Source of the DNA: Leifsonia sp. Leaf336
GTDB lineage: Bacteria; Actinomycetota; Actinomycetes; Actinomycetales; Microbacteriaceae
Assembly: GCF_001423695.1 (NCBI RefSeq)
Contig: NZ_LMOZ01000001.1
Span: forward strand, 1,188,443-1,252,442
Length of the DNA stretch: 64,000 nucleotides
Reading direction: 5' to 3'
The notes under the pieces were generated by a model. That model was not told the DNA's origin and did no database searches. It saw only the letters and a list, made by a program, of their open reading frames with translations. Each line of letters opens with the position of its first letter. Within the stretch, counting starts at the first letter, position 1. Shown piece by piece: positions 7,936-18,953 of the stretch. The position numbers and the translations under genes were made by a program.

Positions 7936-10728
7936 ATGGCTACGAGCACCAAGTCGACGTCGCGGTCCCGGAACTCCGGGCGCGACGGCTCGAGCGCGCG
8001 CAAGCCGGCCGCCAAGACCGCTGCCCAGAAGACGGTCGCCTACCCGGCCGCTGCAGACGCGCAGAGCCCTCTCGTGCGCGCCTGGATGGGGCTCGCCCAC
8101 CTCACCGGCGGCCTGTTCCGGGCTCTCGGGCCCGAGAAGCTCGCCAAAGAGGAGCGCCGCGACGGCTTCCCGTTCTTCCTCGTGCTCCTGGCGATCGCCG
8201 GGGCCGTGGTCGAGTGGTTCCTGATCAACGACCAGGTCGCCCGCACTCTCGACGCCTGGACTTTCGGCGGCCTGTTCGGCCGCGTCGCCTTCGCGCTCCC
8301 CGTCGTGATGGTGGTCTTCGCCGCCTGGCTGTTCCGGCATCCCTCGTCGGTCCACGACAACACGCGCATCGGCATCGGCCTGGGGCTGCTGCTCCTGATG
8401 GTGTCCGGCCTCTGCCACCTGTTCAGCCACCACCCGTCGCCGAGCGACGGCATGGCCTCCCTCGCCCAGGCCGGCGGCGTGCTGGGGTGGCTGATCGCGG
8501 CCCCGCTGTCGTGGCTGATCACGCCCGTCGGCGCGGGTGCGGTGATCATCGTGCTGCTCATCCTCAGCCTCTTCATCATCACCAAGACGCCGCCCAACAA
8601 GCTGCCGTCGCGCATCCGTGAGCTCTACGCGTACCTGTTCGGCGCCCAGCTGGCCACCGACGAGGAGCGCCAGGAGGCCAGGGAGGCCGCCAAAGAGGCG
8701 AAGACCAAGCAGGTCGAGCTCGACGGCATCGACGGCATCGACGACGACGACGACACGCACGAGACCAACCTGCCCTGGTGGCGACGCAACAAGTCGCAGC
8801 GCGAAGAGGACCCCGACTACGAGGCACCCGCCGACCTCACCGAGGTCTTCGGTGCACCGGCGCGCGGCAAGGGCGAGTTCGCTACCCCGCTGGAGCCCGA
8901 CCCGGCGAGCGATCACTACAACACCGAGGTGCTGGGAGAGCTCGCGAACGCCGAGACCGCCCTGCAGGCGTTCACCGGCGAAGCGCCGCCGACCGCCGCG
9001 GCCGTGCCCACGGCTCCCGCCGTCCTCCCGGGCTTCCAGGCCGGAGCGGACGACTTCGACGACACCGTGTCGGCAGACGACACCCCGCAGCCGACCGCGC
9101 CGTACAACCTCCCGTCCGCCTCGATGCTCGCGGCGGGTACGCCGGCCAAGATCCGCTCCAGCGCGAATGAGGAGATCGTCGCCGCCATCACCGAGGTGCT
9201 CACCCAGTTCGGAGTCGACGCCAAGGTGACCGGCTACTCGCGCGGCCCGACGGTGACGCAGTACGAGATCGAGCTCGGCCCCGGCGTCAAGGTGGAGCGC
9301 GTCACGGCGCTGAGCAAGAACCTCTCGTACGCGGTGGCGAGCAACGAGGTCCGCATCCTCTCGCCCATCCCGGGCAAGAGCGCGATCGGCGTCGAGATCC
9401 CCAACAGCGACCGCGAGATCGTCTCACTCGGCGACATCCTCCGCTCGCCCGCGGCGGCCAAGAGCACCCACCCCATGACCATCGGCGTCGGCAAAGACGT
9501 TGGCGGCGGCTTCGTCGTCGCCAACCTGGCCAAGATGCCCCACCTCCTGGTGGCGGGCTCGACCGGCTCGGGCAAGTCCAGCTTCGTCAACTCGATGATC
9601 ACGAGCCTGCTGATGCGGGCGAAGCCCTCCGACGTGCGCATGGTGCTCATCGACCCGAAGCGCGTCGAACTCACGATCTACGGCGGAGTCCCGCACCTCA
9701 TCACGCCCATCATCACGAGCCCCAAGAAGGCCGCCGAGGCCCTCCAGTGGGTCGTCAAAGAGATGGACATGCGCTACGACGACCTCGCGAGCTTCGGCTT
9801 CCGTCACATCGACGACTTCAACAAGGCCGTCGTCAACAACGAGATCGTGCTTCCGGAGGGCAGCGAGCGCAAGCTGAAGCCCTACCCGTACCTCCTCGTC
9901 GTCGTCGACGAGCTGGCCGACCTGATGATGGTCGCCCCGCGCGACGTCGAAGACTCCATCGTGCGCATCACCCAGCTGGCCCGCGCCTCCGGAATCCACC
10001 TCGTGCTGGCCACGCAGCGACCCTCGGTCGACGTGGTCACCGGCCTCATCAAGGCCAACGTGCCGTCGCGGCTGGCGTTCGCCGTCACGAGCGTCACCGA
10101 CTCCCGCGTCATCCTCGACCAGCCGGGCGCCGACAAGCTGATCGGCCAGGGCGACGGGCTCTTCCTGCCGATGGGCGCCTCCAAGGCCCTGCGCGTGCAG
10201 GGCGCCTGGGTCAACGAAGAGGAGATCCAGAAGGTCGTCGAGCATGTGACGCGGCAGGCCCGGCCGGAATACCGCCAAGACGTCACCGCGAGCGCGGAGA
10301 AGAAGCAGATCGACTCCGACATCGGCGACGACCTCGAGCTGCTGCTCGCGGCGGCCGAACTGGTGGTGTCCTCGCAGTTCGGCTCGACCTCGATGCTGCA
10401 GCGCAAGCTCCGCGTCGGCTTCGCCAAGGCCGGCCGGCTCATGGACCTGCTGGAGTCGCGCGAGATCGTCGGCCCGTCCGAGGGCTCCAAGGCGCGCGAC
10501 GTGCTCGCCACGGCCGAGCAGCTGCCGCAGGTCCTCGCCCGGCTGCGCGGAGAGGAGCCGCCGTCGCGGCCCGCCGCCGCCCCTGCCGGCGCCCCTGCGG
10601 TCGCGATGGGCGCCGACGACCACGGCGACCGCTACGGGGCCGACCCTGTCGCGGAGATGACCGAGGGCTATCCTGAGGTGGACGGCGACTCGGACGAGGA
10701 CGCCTGGAAGCTGACCGGCAGGGAGTGA
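7936..10728 (+). CDS. ftsK: DNA translocase FtsK
   Basis: A 930-residue septal DNA pump that resolves chromosomes at division. The order is a basic N terminus, four membrane helices (about residues 75-230), an acidic linker with an aspartate run, and the motor. Walker [10 protein letters not shown] is near residue 540 and Walker [10 protein letters not shown] near 655. The C-terminal gamma winged-helix domain (about 790-865, [20 protein letters not shown]) recognises KOPS-type sequences in the family. The ATG at this position follows TACCGT by seven bases, which favours it over an upstream in-frame GTG. pgsA follows directly. Confidence 0.97.
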   Translation: MATSTKSTSRSRNSGRDGSSARKPAAKTAAQKTVAYPAAADAQSPLVRAWMGLAHLTGGLFRALGPEKLAKEERRDGFPFFLVLLAIAGAVVEWFLINDQVARTLDAWTFGGLFGRVAFALPVVMVVFAAWLFRHPSSVHDNTRIGIGLGLLLLMVSGLCHLFSHHPSPSDGMASLAQAGGVLGWLIAAPLSWLITPVGAGAVIIVLLILSLFIITKTPPNKLPSRIRELYAYLFGAQLATDEERQEAREAAKEAKTKQVELDGIDGIDDDDDTHETNLPWWRRNKSQREEDPDYEAPADLTEVFGAPARGKGEFATPLEPDPASDHYNTEVLGELANAETALQAFTGEAPPTAAAVPTAPAVLPGFQAGADDFDDTVSADDTPQPTAPYNLPSASMLAAGTPAKIRSSANEEIVAAITEVLTQFGVDAKVTGYSRGPTVTQYEIELGPGVKVERVTALSKNLSYAVASNEVRILSPIPGKSAIGVEIPNSDREIVSLGDILRSPAAAKSTHPMTIGVGKDVGGGFVVANLAKMPHLLVAGSTGSGKSSFVNSMITSLLMRAKPSDVRMVLIDPKRVELTIYGGVPHLITPIITSPKKAAEALQWVVKEMDMRYDDLASFGFRHIDDFNKAVVNNEIVLPEGSERKLKPYPYLLVVVDELADLMMVAPRDVEDSIVRITQLARASGIHLVLATQRPSVDVVTGLIKANVPSRLAFAVTSVTDSRVILDQPGADKLIGQGDGLFLPMGASKALRVQGAWVNEEEIQKVVEHVTRQARPEYRQDVTASAEKKQIDSDIGDDLELLLAAAELVVSSQFGSTSMLQRKLRVGFAKAGRLMDLLESREIVGPSEGSKARDVLATAEQLPQVLARLRGEEPPSRPAAAPAGAPAVAMGADDHGDRYGADPVAEMTEGYPEVDGDSDEDAWKLTGRE

Positions 10729-10733
10729 CCGCG

Positions 10734-11357
10734 ATGTCGGTACCCGACGCGCCCCCGCCTGCCGCGGCGGGCGGCAGCGCCAACCGCGCGAGCAATTGGA
10801 ACGTGCCGAACCTCATCACGGTGGTGCGCATCCTCCTGGCGCCGCTGTTCATCTGGATGCTGCTCGCAGACGGCGGCGCCGACGGCCCGCTGCGCTGGAC
10901 GGCCGCCGTGCTGTTCGTGATCGCGATCGCGACCGACGGCGTGGACGGCGCCATCGCCCGCCGCAACAACCTCGTCACCGACCTCGGCAAGCTGCTCGAC
11001 CCGATCGCCGACAAGGTACTGACCGGGGGAGCCCTGGTGTCGCTGTCGATCCTGGGCGAGCTGCCGTGGTGGGTCACCATCGTCATCCTGGTGCGCGAGA
11101 TCGGGATCACCGTCTACCGCTTCGTCGTCATCCGGCAGGGCGTGATCGCCGCATCGCGGGGCGGCAAGATCAAGACGATCGTCCAGTCCGTGGCGATCTC
11201 CTTCGCGCTCTTCCCGCTGTGGACGATCTTCGGCGACTGGATCTTCTGGGTCAACGGCATCCTGATGACCGCCGCCGTCATCCTCACCGTGGTCACCGGC
11301 ATCGACTACCTCTGGCAGGCCTACCGGGGGAGGCGGGCCAACCGTGCCGGGGCCTGA
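10734..11357 (+). CDS. pgsA: CDP-diacylglycerol-glycerol-3-phosphate 3-phosphatidyltransferase
   Basis: A 207-residue integral membrane enzyme making phosphatidylglycerol phosphate. The CDP-alcohol phosphotransferase signature is complete: DGVDGAIAR, then GKLLDPIADK, giving the D-G-x2-D-G-x2-A-R ... D-x3-D pattern. About five membrane helices are visible. The ATG is preceded by GGGAG eight bases upstream inside the ftsK stop region; a GTG at 10725 overlapping the ftsK stop is an alternative. The downstream cinA starts inside its last codons, so the pair is cotranscribed. Confidence 0.93.
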   Translation: MSVPDAPPPAAAGGSANRASNWNVPNLITVVRILLAPLFIWMLLADGGADGPLRWTAAVLFVIAIATDGVDGAIARRNNLVTDLGKLLDPIADKVLTGGALVSLSILGELPWWVTIVILVREIGITVYRFVVIRQGVIAASRGGKIKTIVQSVAISFALFPLWTIFGDWIFWVNGILMTAAVILTVVTGIDYLWQAYRGRRANRAGA

Positions 11358-11883
11358 CGACGTCGCGGCGGCCGACCTGACCTTCCGCGTCGTGCGCACG
11401 CTGGCCGAACACGGCCTGACGCTGGCCACGGCCGAGTCGCTCACGGGAGGCGCCCTCACGGCCGAGCTCACGCGCGTTCCCGGCGCCTCCGCCGTCGTCC
11501 TCGGCGGCGCGATCGTCTATGCCACCGAGCTCAAGCACACCCTGCTCGGGGTGGAGGCCGACCTCCTCGAGCGGGAGGGCCCCGTGCACCCGGAGGTCGC
11601 CCGCCAGCTGGCCGAAGGCGCGCGGAGGCAGCTGACCGTCGGCGGGCGTGCGGCCGACCTCGGCGTGTCGACGACGGGTGTCGCCGGGCCCGACCCGCAG
11701 GGCGGCCGCACAGTCGGCACGGTCTATGTCGGGATCGCGTCGGCGTCGGGAGTGCGCGCCGTCGAGCTGCTGCTCACCGGCGACCGGCAGTCGATCCGAG
11801 CGCAGACGGTCGCGCGAGCGGTCATCGAACTCGCCGCCGAACTCGGGATCGTGGAGCGCTCGGCCCCCTCCGGAGGCGGCTGA
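11344..11883 (+). CDS. cinA: CinA C-terminal family protein (nicotinamide-nucleotide amidohydrolase)
   Basis: A 179-residue protein equal to the C-terminal CinA/PncC domain alone. This domain deamidates nicotinamide mononucleotide in characterised members. Signature segments are TAESLTGGALTAELT near the N terminus and STTGVAGPDPQGGRTVGTV in the centre. The GTG start overlaps pgsA by 14 bases. The order cinA-clgR-recA is a standard actinobacterial arrangement. The N-terminal molybdopterin-binding half found in full-length CinA is absent. Confidence 0.92.
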   Translation: MPGPDDVAAADLTFRVVRTLAEHGLTLATAESLTGGALTAELTRVPGASAVVLGGAIVYATELKHTLLGVEADLLEREGPVHPEVARQLAEGARRQLTVGGRAADLGVSTTGVAGPDPQGGRTVGTVYVGIASASGVRAVELLLTGDRQSIRAQTVARAVIELAAELGIVERSAPSGGG

Positions 11884-12046
11884 TTCCGCCCGCTCGACGC
11901 CCGGGAATACGCCATGTTGCAGTCTCGTTACAGGTGATTGCATTCACAACAAAAGCCCAGTCGTCGTGGATATCGTGACCGACATGGATGCGGTACAGTT
12001 GGCATCCATTCGATTCGTCGGCAGGGTAGAAGAAGGAGGCTCCGAA

Positions 12047-12358
12047 ATGATTCTTGTACGTCAGGAAATCGGCGACGTGCTCAGGGACTTCCGCCTGCAG
12101 AAGGGCCGCACACTGCGACAGGTCGCGAGCAAGGCGAGTGTCGCCCTCGGTTATCTGAGCGAGGTCGAGCGGGGCCAGAAAGAGGCTTCGAGCGAGATCC
12201 TCGCGTCGGTGGCCGACGCTCTCGAGACGCCGGTCTCGGTCATCATGCGTGAGGTCGGAGACCGCATCGCGGTTCTCGAGGGGCTCGAGCCCGTCATCCC
12301 CGACACCATCCCGGACGACTTCGTCTCCGCGCTCGACGCGAACCTCGTCGCCCGCTGA
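12047..12358 (+). CDS. clgR: ClgR-like XRE-family transcriptional regulator
   Basis: A 103-residue protein with one helix-turn-helix covering about residues 9-68 (TLRQVASKASVALGYLSEVE, then RGQKEASSE). Its size, sequence and position between cinA and recA match ClgR, which in corynebacteria, streptomycetes and mycobacteria activates clp protease genes and is itself degraded by Clp. The start has a strong GAAGGAGG eight bases upstream. The C terminus ends Val-Ala-Arg rather than Ala-Ala, so Clp-mediated turnover cannot be assumed. A 163-base region before it shows a possible TACAGT -10 at 11994-11999. Confidence 0.9.
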   Translation: MILVRQEIGDVLRDFRLQKGRTLRQVASKASVALGYLSEVERGQKEASSEILASVADALETPVSVIMREVGDRIAVLEGLEPVIPDTIPDDFVSALDANLVAR

Positions 12359-12383
12359 AACAACCAATCGACAGTCCCGAGGG

Positions 12384-12414
12384 CGCCCCGCACGATGCGG
12401 GGCGTCACTCGTTT
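12384..12414 (+). terminator. Hairpin terminator after clgR
   Basis: A perfect nine-base-pair stem, CGCCCCGCA and TGCGGGGCG, with a three-base loop, followed eight bases later by TTT. It separates clgR from the DUF3046 gene, whose own -10 starts at the end of the tail. Confidence 0.7.
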
Positions 12415-12425
12415 AAGGTGAATCC

Positions 12426-12650
12426 ATGAAGCTGAGCGAGTTCCAGCGTGCCGTCGTCGACGAGTTCGGCTCCGGCTATGGGCAGGCGCTGCTGACCGAT
12501 CTCGTCCTCGCCGAGCTCGGCGGGCGCACGGCGCAGGAGGCTCTGAACGCCGGCATCCCGCCCCGCGAGGTGTGGCTCGCGCTGTGCCGGGAGACCGGAG
12601 TGCCGCAGTCGCACTGGTACGGCGCGGGCAAGCCGGCGCCGAAACGCTAG
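12426..12650 (+). CDS. DUF3046 small protein
   Basis: A 74-residue protein of the DUF3046 family, found in actinobacteria just upstream of recA. It begins MKLSEFQRAV and contains DLVLAELGGRTAQEAL and PREVWLALC, giving an all-helical, acidic protein with a basic tail. The function is unknown. TAAGGT sits six bases before the ATG, so it is transcribed separately from clgR and probably leaderless. The recA SOS box lies just downstream, so it is outside the visible LexA control. Confidence 0.88.
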   Translation: MKLSEFQRAVVDEFGSGYGQALLTDLVLAELGGRTAQEALNAGIPPREVWLALCRETGVPQSHWYGAGKPAPKR

Positions 12651-12671
12651 CGACACGCCGGTTCGAATCGC

Positions 12672-12687
12672 TCGAAGATATGTTCGG
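12672..12687. promoter_or_regulatory. LexA (SOS) box upstream of recA
   Basis: TCGAAGATATGTTCGG matches the actinobacterial LexA consensus TCGAACATATGTTCGA at 14 of 16 positions. It is 129 bases upstream of the recA start. Its sequence differs by one base from the box upstream of the LysM gene at 25395. Confidence 0.85.
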
Positions 12688-12815
12688 ATCTGAGTAAACT
12701 CCTTCACAGCGGCAATCGAAAACGAGTTGTCCACGAATCCCACGGTCGGCGCCTGGAGTGTCGGCGGTCGACCTTACAGTCGAACTCGTAGCGAAGCCCA
12801 CGAAGGAGAACCGAA

Positions 12816-13889
<1,074 letters not shown>

Positions 13890-13936
13890 GTCGTCATCGA
13901 CGCTGAACGTCCGACACTGCCGAGGAGGCCGACGTC

Positions 13937-14695
13937 ATGGTCGTGAGGTTCCCCTCCGAACCGCACCCGGGTGGTGATTCGGGAGCGAGTGAACAGCTCG
14001 CGAGTGAGCACCTCGCCCCGGTGACCCCGCTGCGCCGCGCAGCGGGGTCACCGGAGCGGCGGCGAGAGACCTCGGCGCCGCCCGTCACGAGGCCTCTGGC
14101 CGAGCTGCCGGGGGCCGAGACCTCCGAGCAGTGGAACAACACCTGGGCGGCCGAACCGGCGCGTGCGCCGGAGGCGCCGAGCGAGGTCGAGGACGAAGAG
14201 GCCGAGCGGCTGACCCGCAAGACGTCGGCGCTCACCATCCGTCAGCTCGCACGTCGCGGCATGTCGCGGTGGGAGCTCGAGCAGCTGCTGACCAAACGCG
14301 AGATCGAGCCCGAGGTGTTCGCGCCAGAGCTCGACCGGCTCGAGGCGATGGGCGTGATCGACGACGCGGCGCTCGCGGCGACCCTGGCGTTCACGCAGCA
14401 CAGCCGCAAGGGTCTCGGGCGCTCGGCGATCGAGCTCGACCTGAAGCGACGGCACATCGCGCCGGAGCTGATCGAGGAGGCGCTGGCCGACATCGCGGAC
14501 GAAGACGAGCTGGAACGCGCCACCGAGCTGGCCGTCAAGCGGATCGGTCAGCTGTCCTCCTACGACGACGAGACGACGCGCAGGCGTTTGCACGGCTTCC
14601 TCGCGCGCAAGGGGTACGACTCCTCGGTCGTCCGGCAGGCGATGGACGCCGCATTCGCGACACGCGGGCGACGCGGCGGCGTCCGATTCCAGTAG
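13937..14695 (+). CDS. recX: RecA regulatory protein RecX
   Basis: A 252-residue RecX, which in other bacteria binds RecA filaments and limits their activity. The three-helix RecX repeats occupy the C-terminal half (about residues 90-245): [41 protein letters not shown] and [19 protein letters not shown]. The first 85 residues are a low-complexity Pro/Ala/Glu extension common in actinobacterial RecX. It is 47 bases downstream of recA and likely on the same transcript. Confidence 0.93.
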   Translation: MVVRFPSEPHPGGDSGASEQLASEHLAPVTPLRRAAGSPERRRETSAPPVTRPLAELPGAETSEQWNNTWAAEPARAPEAPSEVEDEEAERLTRKTSALTIRQLARRGMSRWELEQLLTKREIEPEVFAPELDRLEAMGVIDDAALAATLAFTQHSRKGLGRSAIELDLKRRHIAPELIEEALADIADEDELERATELAVKRIGQLSSYDDETTRRRLHGFLARKGYDSSVVRQAMDAAFATRGRRGGVRFQ

Positions 14696-14762
14696 ACGAC
14701 CTCCCCGTGCCGGCCGTTCGATTCCGGTCCCGGTCCCGGTCGAACGTAGAATCGTACGCATT

Positions 14763-16376
14763 ATGAGCACTGTCGAGCACCCCCGCACCTTCTCGCCGTC
14801 CCCGGCAGCGCTGACCGAGGACGGGCGCGCCCGCACGTACGAGGTGCGCACCTTCGGCTGCCAGATGAACGTGCACGACTCCGAACGCCTCAGCGGTTCA
14901 TTGGAGGCCGCGGGCTACGTCCCCGCCGACGGGGCGGAGGCGGACGTCGTCGTCATCAACACCTGCGCCGTGCGCGAGAACGCGGACAACAAGCTCTACG
15001 GCAACCTCGGCCACCTCGCCGGCGTCAAGCGCCGGCACGCCGGAATGCAGATCGCCGTCGGCGGCTGCCTCGCCCAGAAGGACAAGAACGTCATCCTCGA
15101 GAAGGCGCCCTGGGTCGACGTGGTCTTCGGAACGCACAACATGGGTTCGCTGCCCGGCCTCCTCGAACGCGCGCGTCACAACGACGCGGCAGAGATCGAG
15201 ATCCTCGAGGCGCTCGAGACCTTCCCCTCGACGCTGCCCACCAAGCGCGATTCGTCGTACTCCGGCTGGGTCTCCATCTCGGTGGGCTGTAACAACACCT
15301 GCACGTTCTGCATCGTCCCCTCGCTTCGCGGTAAGGAGAAAGACCGCCGCCCCGGCGACATCCTGGGCGAGATCGGCGCCCTCGTCGACGACGGCGCCAT
15401 CGAGGTGACGCTCCTCGGCCAGAACGTCAACTCCTACGGTGTCGAGTTCGGCGACCGCCAGGCGTTCAGCAAGCTGCTGCGCGCGGCCGGCGAGATCGAG
15501 GGGCTGGAGCGCATCCGGTTCACGAGCCCGCACCCGGCGGCGTTCACCGACGACGTCATCGACGCGATGGCCGAGACACCGAACGTCATGCCCCAGCTCC
15601 ACATGCCGCTGCAGTCCGGCTCCGACCGGATCCTGCGGTCGATGCGCCGCTCGTACCGCTCCGAGAAGTTCCTCGGCATCCTCGACCGGGTGCGAGCCAA
15701 GCTGCCGGACGCCGCGATCAGCACGGACATCATCGTGGGCTTCCCCGGCGAGACCGAGGAGGACTTCCAGGAGACGATGCGCGTCGTCGAGAAGGCGCGC
15801 TTCGCGTCGGCCTTCACGTTCCAGTACTCGATCCGCCCGGGCACGCCGGCCGCCACGATGGAGGACCAGGTGCCGAAGGAGGTCGTGCAGGATCGCTACG
15901 ACCGTCTCATCGCCCTCCAGGAGCGCATCTCGCTCGAGGAGAACGAGCGTCTCGTCGGCCGCGAGGTCGAGCTGCTCGTGGCCAACGGCGAAGGCCGCAA
16001 GGACGCCGACACGCATCGACTGAGCGGGCGTGCGCGCGACAGCCGGCTCGTGCACTTCGAACTTCCCGCCGGCTCGGAGACCCCTCGACCCGGCGACGTC
16101 GTCATGGTCCGGGTCACGCAGGCGGCTCCGCACTATCTGATCGCCGACAGCGCCGACGGTGCCCCCCTGTCGATCCGCCGCACACGCGCCGGCGACGCCT
16201 GGGACCGCGCCGAGGCGGAGTCGTGCGCGGTGCCCGCCCACGACGGAACTGCATCCGCGGGCGCGGGCGCCGGCCCGGTCTCCCTCGGGCTGCCGACGCT
16301 GCGCGTCCGCGAGCCGCTCACGTCGCCGGGCGTCGGCACCATGCCGATCTACGACCCGTCGGACGGCCAGCGCTGA
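14763..16376 (+). CDS. miaB: tRNA-2-methylthio-N6-dimethylallyladenosine synthase MiaB
   Basis: A 537-residue radical-SAM methylthiotransferase acting on i6A37 of tRNA. The N-terminal MTTase domain has [11 protein letters not shown] and the Cys in NTCAVRE. The radical-SAM cluster motif is CNNTCTFC with Cys176, Cys180 and Cys183. A TRAM domain follows around residues 385-455. The last 70 residues form a tail beyond the TRAM domain. MiaA, which makes the i6A substrate, is the next gene. A TAGAAT lies about 11 bases before the ATG, after an inverted repeat CGTTCGA/TCGAACG flanking triplicated CGGTCC. Confidence 0.96.
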   Translation: MSTVEHPRTFSPSPAALTEDGRARTYEVRTFGCQMNVHDSERLSGSLEAAGYVPADGAEADVVVINTCAVRENADNKLYGNLGHLAGVKRRHAGMQIAVGGCLAQKDKNVILEKAPWVDVVFGTHNMGSLPGLLERARHNDAAEIEILEALETFPSTLPTKRDSSYSGWVSISVGCNNTCTFCIVPSLRGKEKDRRPGDILGEIGALVDDGAIEVTLLGQNVNSYGVEFGDRQAFSKLLRAAGEIEGLERIRFTSPHPAAFTDDVIDAMAETPNVMPQLHMPLQSGSDRILRSMRRSYRSEKFLGILDRVRAKLPDAAISTDIIVGFPGETEEDFQETMRVVEKARFASAFTFQYSIRPGTPAATMEDQVPKEVVQDRYDRLIALQERISLEENERLVGREVELLVANGEGRKDADTHRLSGRARDSRLVHFELPAGSETPRPGDVVMVRVTQAAPHYLIADSADGAPLSIRRTRAGDAWDRAEAESCAVPAHDGTASAGAGAGPVSLGLPTLRVREPLTSPGVGTMPIYDPSDGQR

Positions 16377-17335
16377 GCGCCGCCGACCCAGGAGGAGCGC
16401 CCGCCGCCGATCCAGAGGGCTCGTCGCCCGCCATCGTCGCGATCGTCGGCGCGACCGGAACGGGCAAGACCGAACTCTCGCTGTCCCTCGCCCAGGCTCT
16501 GGGGGAGCGCGGGATCGCGGCCGAGGTGGTCAACGCCGACGCCATGCAGCTCTACCGCGGGATGGACATCGGCACCGCGAAGCTCCCGCCCTCCGAGTGG
16601 CGCGGTGTGCCGCACCACCTCTTCGACGTGCTCGACGTCACCGACGAGGCCACCGTCGCCCGCTATCAGCCGGAGGCGCGGAGGACCATCGCCGACATCC
16701 TGGCGCGCGGGGCCACACCCATCCTGGTCGGCGGGTCCGGGCTCTACGTGTCGAGCGTGCTCTTCGACTTCCGGTTTCCCGCGACCGACCCCGAACTGCG
16801 GGCGCGGCTGGAGGCCGAGCTCGCCGCACAGGGTCCTGGCATGCTCTTCCGGCGTCTGGCCGAGCTCGACCCGGAGGCGGCGCAGCGCATCGGGTCGGCG
16901 AACGGTCGGCGCATCGTGCGCGCCCTCGAGGTCGCCGAGCTCACCGGCAGGCCCGTCAGCGGCTCACTGCCGGAGACCCCGCGGTTCTGGCGGCCGACGG
17001 TCCTGCTCGGACTCGCGGCGCGACGCGACGAGCTGGTGCGACGCCTGGACGAGCGCGTCGAACGGATGTGGCGCGACGGGCTGATCGACGAGGTGCGCGC
17101 GCTGATCCCCCTCGGGCTCGAGCGCGGGGTGACCGCGCGCCGCGCGATCGGCTACGCGCAGGCCCTCGCCGAGGTGAAGGGCGAGATGAACCGGCCGGAG
17201 GCGATCGCGGCGACGCAGCAGCTCACCCGACGGTACGCCCGGCGGCAGGTGAGCTGGTTCAAGCGCTACGACGACCTCCACTGGCTGGACTACGACGACC
17301 CGCAGCTCACCCGCGCCGCACTCGATAAGCTGTGA
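16373..17335 (+). CDS. miaA: tRNA dimethylallyltransferase MiaA (probable CTG start)
   Basis: MiaA transfers dimethylallyl from DMAPP to A37 of tRNA. The P-loop [11 protein letters not shown], the [19 protein letters not shown] segment, the GGSGLY loop and the DDLHWLDY tail are all present. No ATG, GTG or TTG occurs in frame between a GTG at 16223, deep inside miaB, and the P-loop. The CTG at 16373 overlaps the miaB stop as CTGA and would give 320 residues, close to the family norm; the GTG start would add an unrelated 50-residue leader. I prefer CTG with translational coupling, but the start is unproven. Confidence 0.88.
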   Translation: MSAADPGGAPAADPEGSSPAIVAIVGATGTGKTELSLSLAQALGERGIAAEVVNADAMQLYRGMDIGTAKLPPSEWRGVPHHLFDVLDVTDEATVARYQPEARRTIADILARGATPILVGGSGLYVSSVLFDFRFPATDPELRARLEAELAAQGPGMLFRRLAELDPEAAQRIGSANGRRIVRALEVAELTGRPVSGSLPETPRFWRPTVLLGLAARRDELVRRLDERVERMWRDGLIDEVRALIPLGLERGVTARRAIGYAQALAEVKGEMNRPEAIAATQQLTRRYARRQVSWFKRYDDLHWLDYDDPQLTRAALDKL

Positions 17336-17337
17336 GG

Positions 17338-18216
17338 ATGGCGACGCTCCATTTCACCAAGGGTCAGGGGACCGGCAACGACTTCGTGCTCTACTCCGAC
17401 CCGGACGGCCGCCTGCCCCTCTCGGCATCGCAGATCGCCGCGATCTGCGACCGCCACTTCGGCATCGGCGCCGACGGCGTCATCCGGGCCGTGCGCTCCA
17501 CGCACCTCCCCGAGGGGGCGGAGGCCCTCGCCGAAGACGACGGCGCCGAGTGGTTCATGGACTACTACAACGCCGACGGCTCCATCGCCGAGATGTGCGG
17601 CAACGGCATCCGCGTGTATGTCCGCTACCTCCTCGAGTCCGGGCTCGCCGAGCTCGCCGACGGCGACACGCTCCCGATCGGCACGCGCTCCGGCGTGCGC
17701 GATGTGCAGCGCAACCTCACGGGCTTCCAGGTCGACCTCGGGCGCTGGTCTCTCGACGGCGGCGAGCCGCTGGTGCGTGCCAAGGAGCTCCCGGTCGCCC
17801 GCCCCGGACTCGGGCTCGACCTCGGCAACCCGCACGTGGTCGTCGCGGTCGCCGACGAGTCCGAGCTGGAGGCCGCCGACCTGACCTACATCCCGCACAT
17901 CGAGCCGGAGCCCGAGCACGGCGCGAACGTCGAGTTCGTGGTGCCGCGCGAGCCGCTGGTCAGCGACGGCATCGGACGCATCCGCATGCGCGTGCACGAG
18001 CGGGGGAGCGGCGAGACGCTGTCCTGCGGCACGGGCGCAGCGGCGGCCGCCCTGGCGGTGCGGTACTGGGCGGGCGAGGGCGCACCCGACCAGTGGCGGG
18101 TGGAGGTGCCGGGCGGCACGGTCGGCGTGCGCATGTTCCCGACCGAGGACGGCGAGCACGTCGCCCTCTCGGGGCCGGCCGAACTCGTCTACACGGGCAC
18201 GCTCGACCTCGCCTGA
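17338..18216 (+). CDS. dapF: Diaminopimelate epimerase
   Basis: DapF converts LL- to meso-diaminopimelate for peptidoglycan and lysine. The 292-residue protein has the two catalytic cysteines in MCGNGIR and SCGTGAAA, plus the N-terminal GTGNDFVL motif. I took the ATG two codons downstream of a GTG that overlaps the miaA stop, because TAAGCT ends six bases before the ATG and [12 protein letters not shown] normally lies close to the start. Either start leaves the enzyme intact. Confidence 0.95.
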   Translation: MATLHFTKGQGTGNDFVLYSDPDGRLPLSASQIAAICDRHFGIGADGVIRAVRSTHLPEGAEALAEDDGAEWFMDYYNADGSIAEMCGNGIRVYVRYLLESGLAELADGDTLPIGTRSGVRDVQRNLTGFQVDLGRWSLDGGEPLVRAKELPVARPGLGLDLGNPHVVVAVADESELEAADLTYIPHIEPEPEHGANVEFVVPREPLVSDGIGRIRMRVHERGSGETLSCGTGAAAAALAVRYWAGEGAPDQWRVEVPGGTVGVRMFPTEDGEHVALSGPAELVYTGTLDLA

Positions 18217-18237
18217 GCCGGTCTACTCGGAGCCGGT

Positions 18238-18867
18238 CTACTCGGCGCGGGCCTTTTCGGCCGGCCGGCGGCTCCGCAGCACGCGGTACCCCTTCGAGAT
18301 CGCCTGGCGGGTCGTCGTCAGCTCGGGCATCGTCGCCTGGATCCACCGCTGCAGCGAGTCGCTGCCGAGGTTGCGCTGCACGACGAGCCAGGCGTCCGAG
18401 CCCGGCTCCAGGCGCGGCAACCAGCGCTGCAGGATGTCGTGGAGCTCGTTCTTGCCTACACGGATCGGTGGATTGGACCAGATCGTGGTGAATTCCACGG
18501 ACTCGGGAACATCATCCGGGGTCACAGGGTTTACATTGGTGAGACCGAGTTTCTGCGCGTTCCTGCGCACCACGTCGAGGGCTCGGGTATTGACGTCGAC
18601 CGCCCAGACGGTCGCATGAGGGGATTCGAGAGCAAGTGTGAGAGCCAGGGGCCCCCAGCCGCAACCGAGGTCGAGAAGCTGACCTCCGGGCGGCGCAGAG
18701 GGGACATGGTCGAGGAGCACTCGCGTACCCATGTCGATGCGCTCGGGGCTGAAGATCCCGTTCGCCGTCACCAGTTCGTACGTCTGCCCCACCAGGCGCG
18801 CGGTGAACGGCCGCAGGTTCAGTTCACTTTCGGGCGCCGGGGAAAAATAGTGATCTCCGCTGGCCAT
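18238..18867 (-). CDS. RsmC-like class I SAM methyltransferase
   Basis: A 209-residue methyltransferase of the 'methyltransferase small' type. The SAM-binding motif I is LLDLGCGWGPLAL, the acidic motif II is VWAVDVN, and the catalytic motif IV is SNPPIRVG, the N-P-P-[FI] signature of N-methyltransferases acting on nucleobases or glutamine. An rRNA guanine target as in RsmC is plausible but not shown. TACGGT lies six bases upstream of the ATG on the minus strand. It is convergent with dapF and divergent from hflX. Confidence 0.85.
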   Translation of the reverse strand: MASGDHYFSPAPESELNLRPFTARLVGQTYELVTANGIFSPERIDMGTRVLLDHVPSAPPGGQLLDLGCGWGPLALTLALESPHATVWAVDVNTRALDVVRRNAQKLGLTNVNPVTPDDVPESVEFTTIWSNPPIRVGKNELHDILQRWLPRLEPGSDAWLVVQRNLGSDSLQRWIQATMPELTTTRQAISKGYRVLRSRRPAEKARAE

Positions 18868-18953
18868 AAGAGGACCGTACAGGACGCGGACCGACAGACA
18901 AACACAGCAGCACGACGAGCTAGGGTTGACCCGACCCGGATCAGGGGACATGT

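Noticed and set aside
14700-14745. LexA box upstream of miaB from the CGTTCGA/TCGAACG repeat
   Set aside because: The arms are 18 bases apart with triplicated CGGTCC between them, not the four-base spacing of a LexA site. It is more likely a hairpin of unknown use.
16223-16372. N-terminal extension of MiaA from GTG 16223
   Set aside because: The 50 residues are Arg/Pro-rich, lie in the coding region of miaB and have no family similarity.
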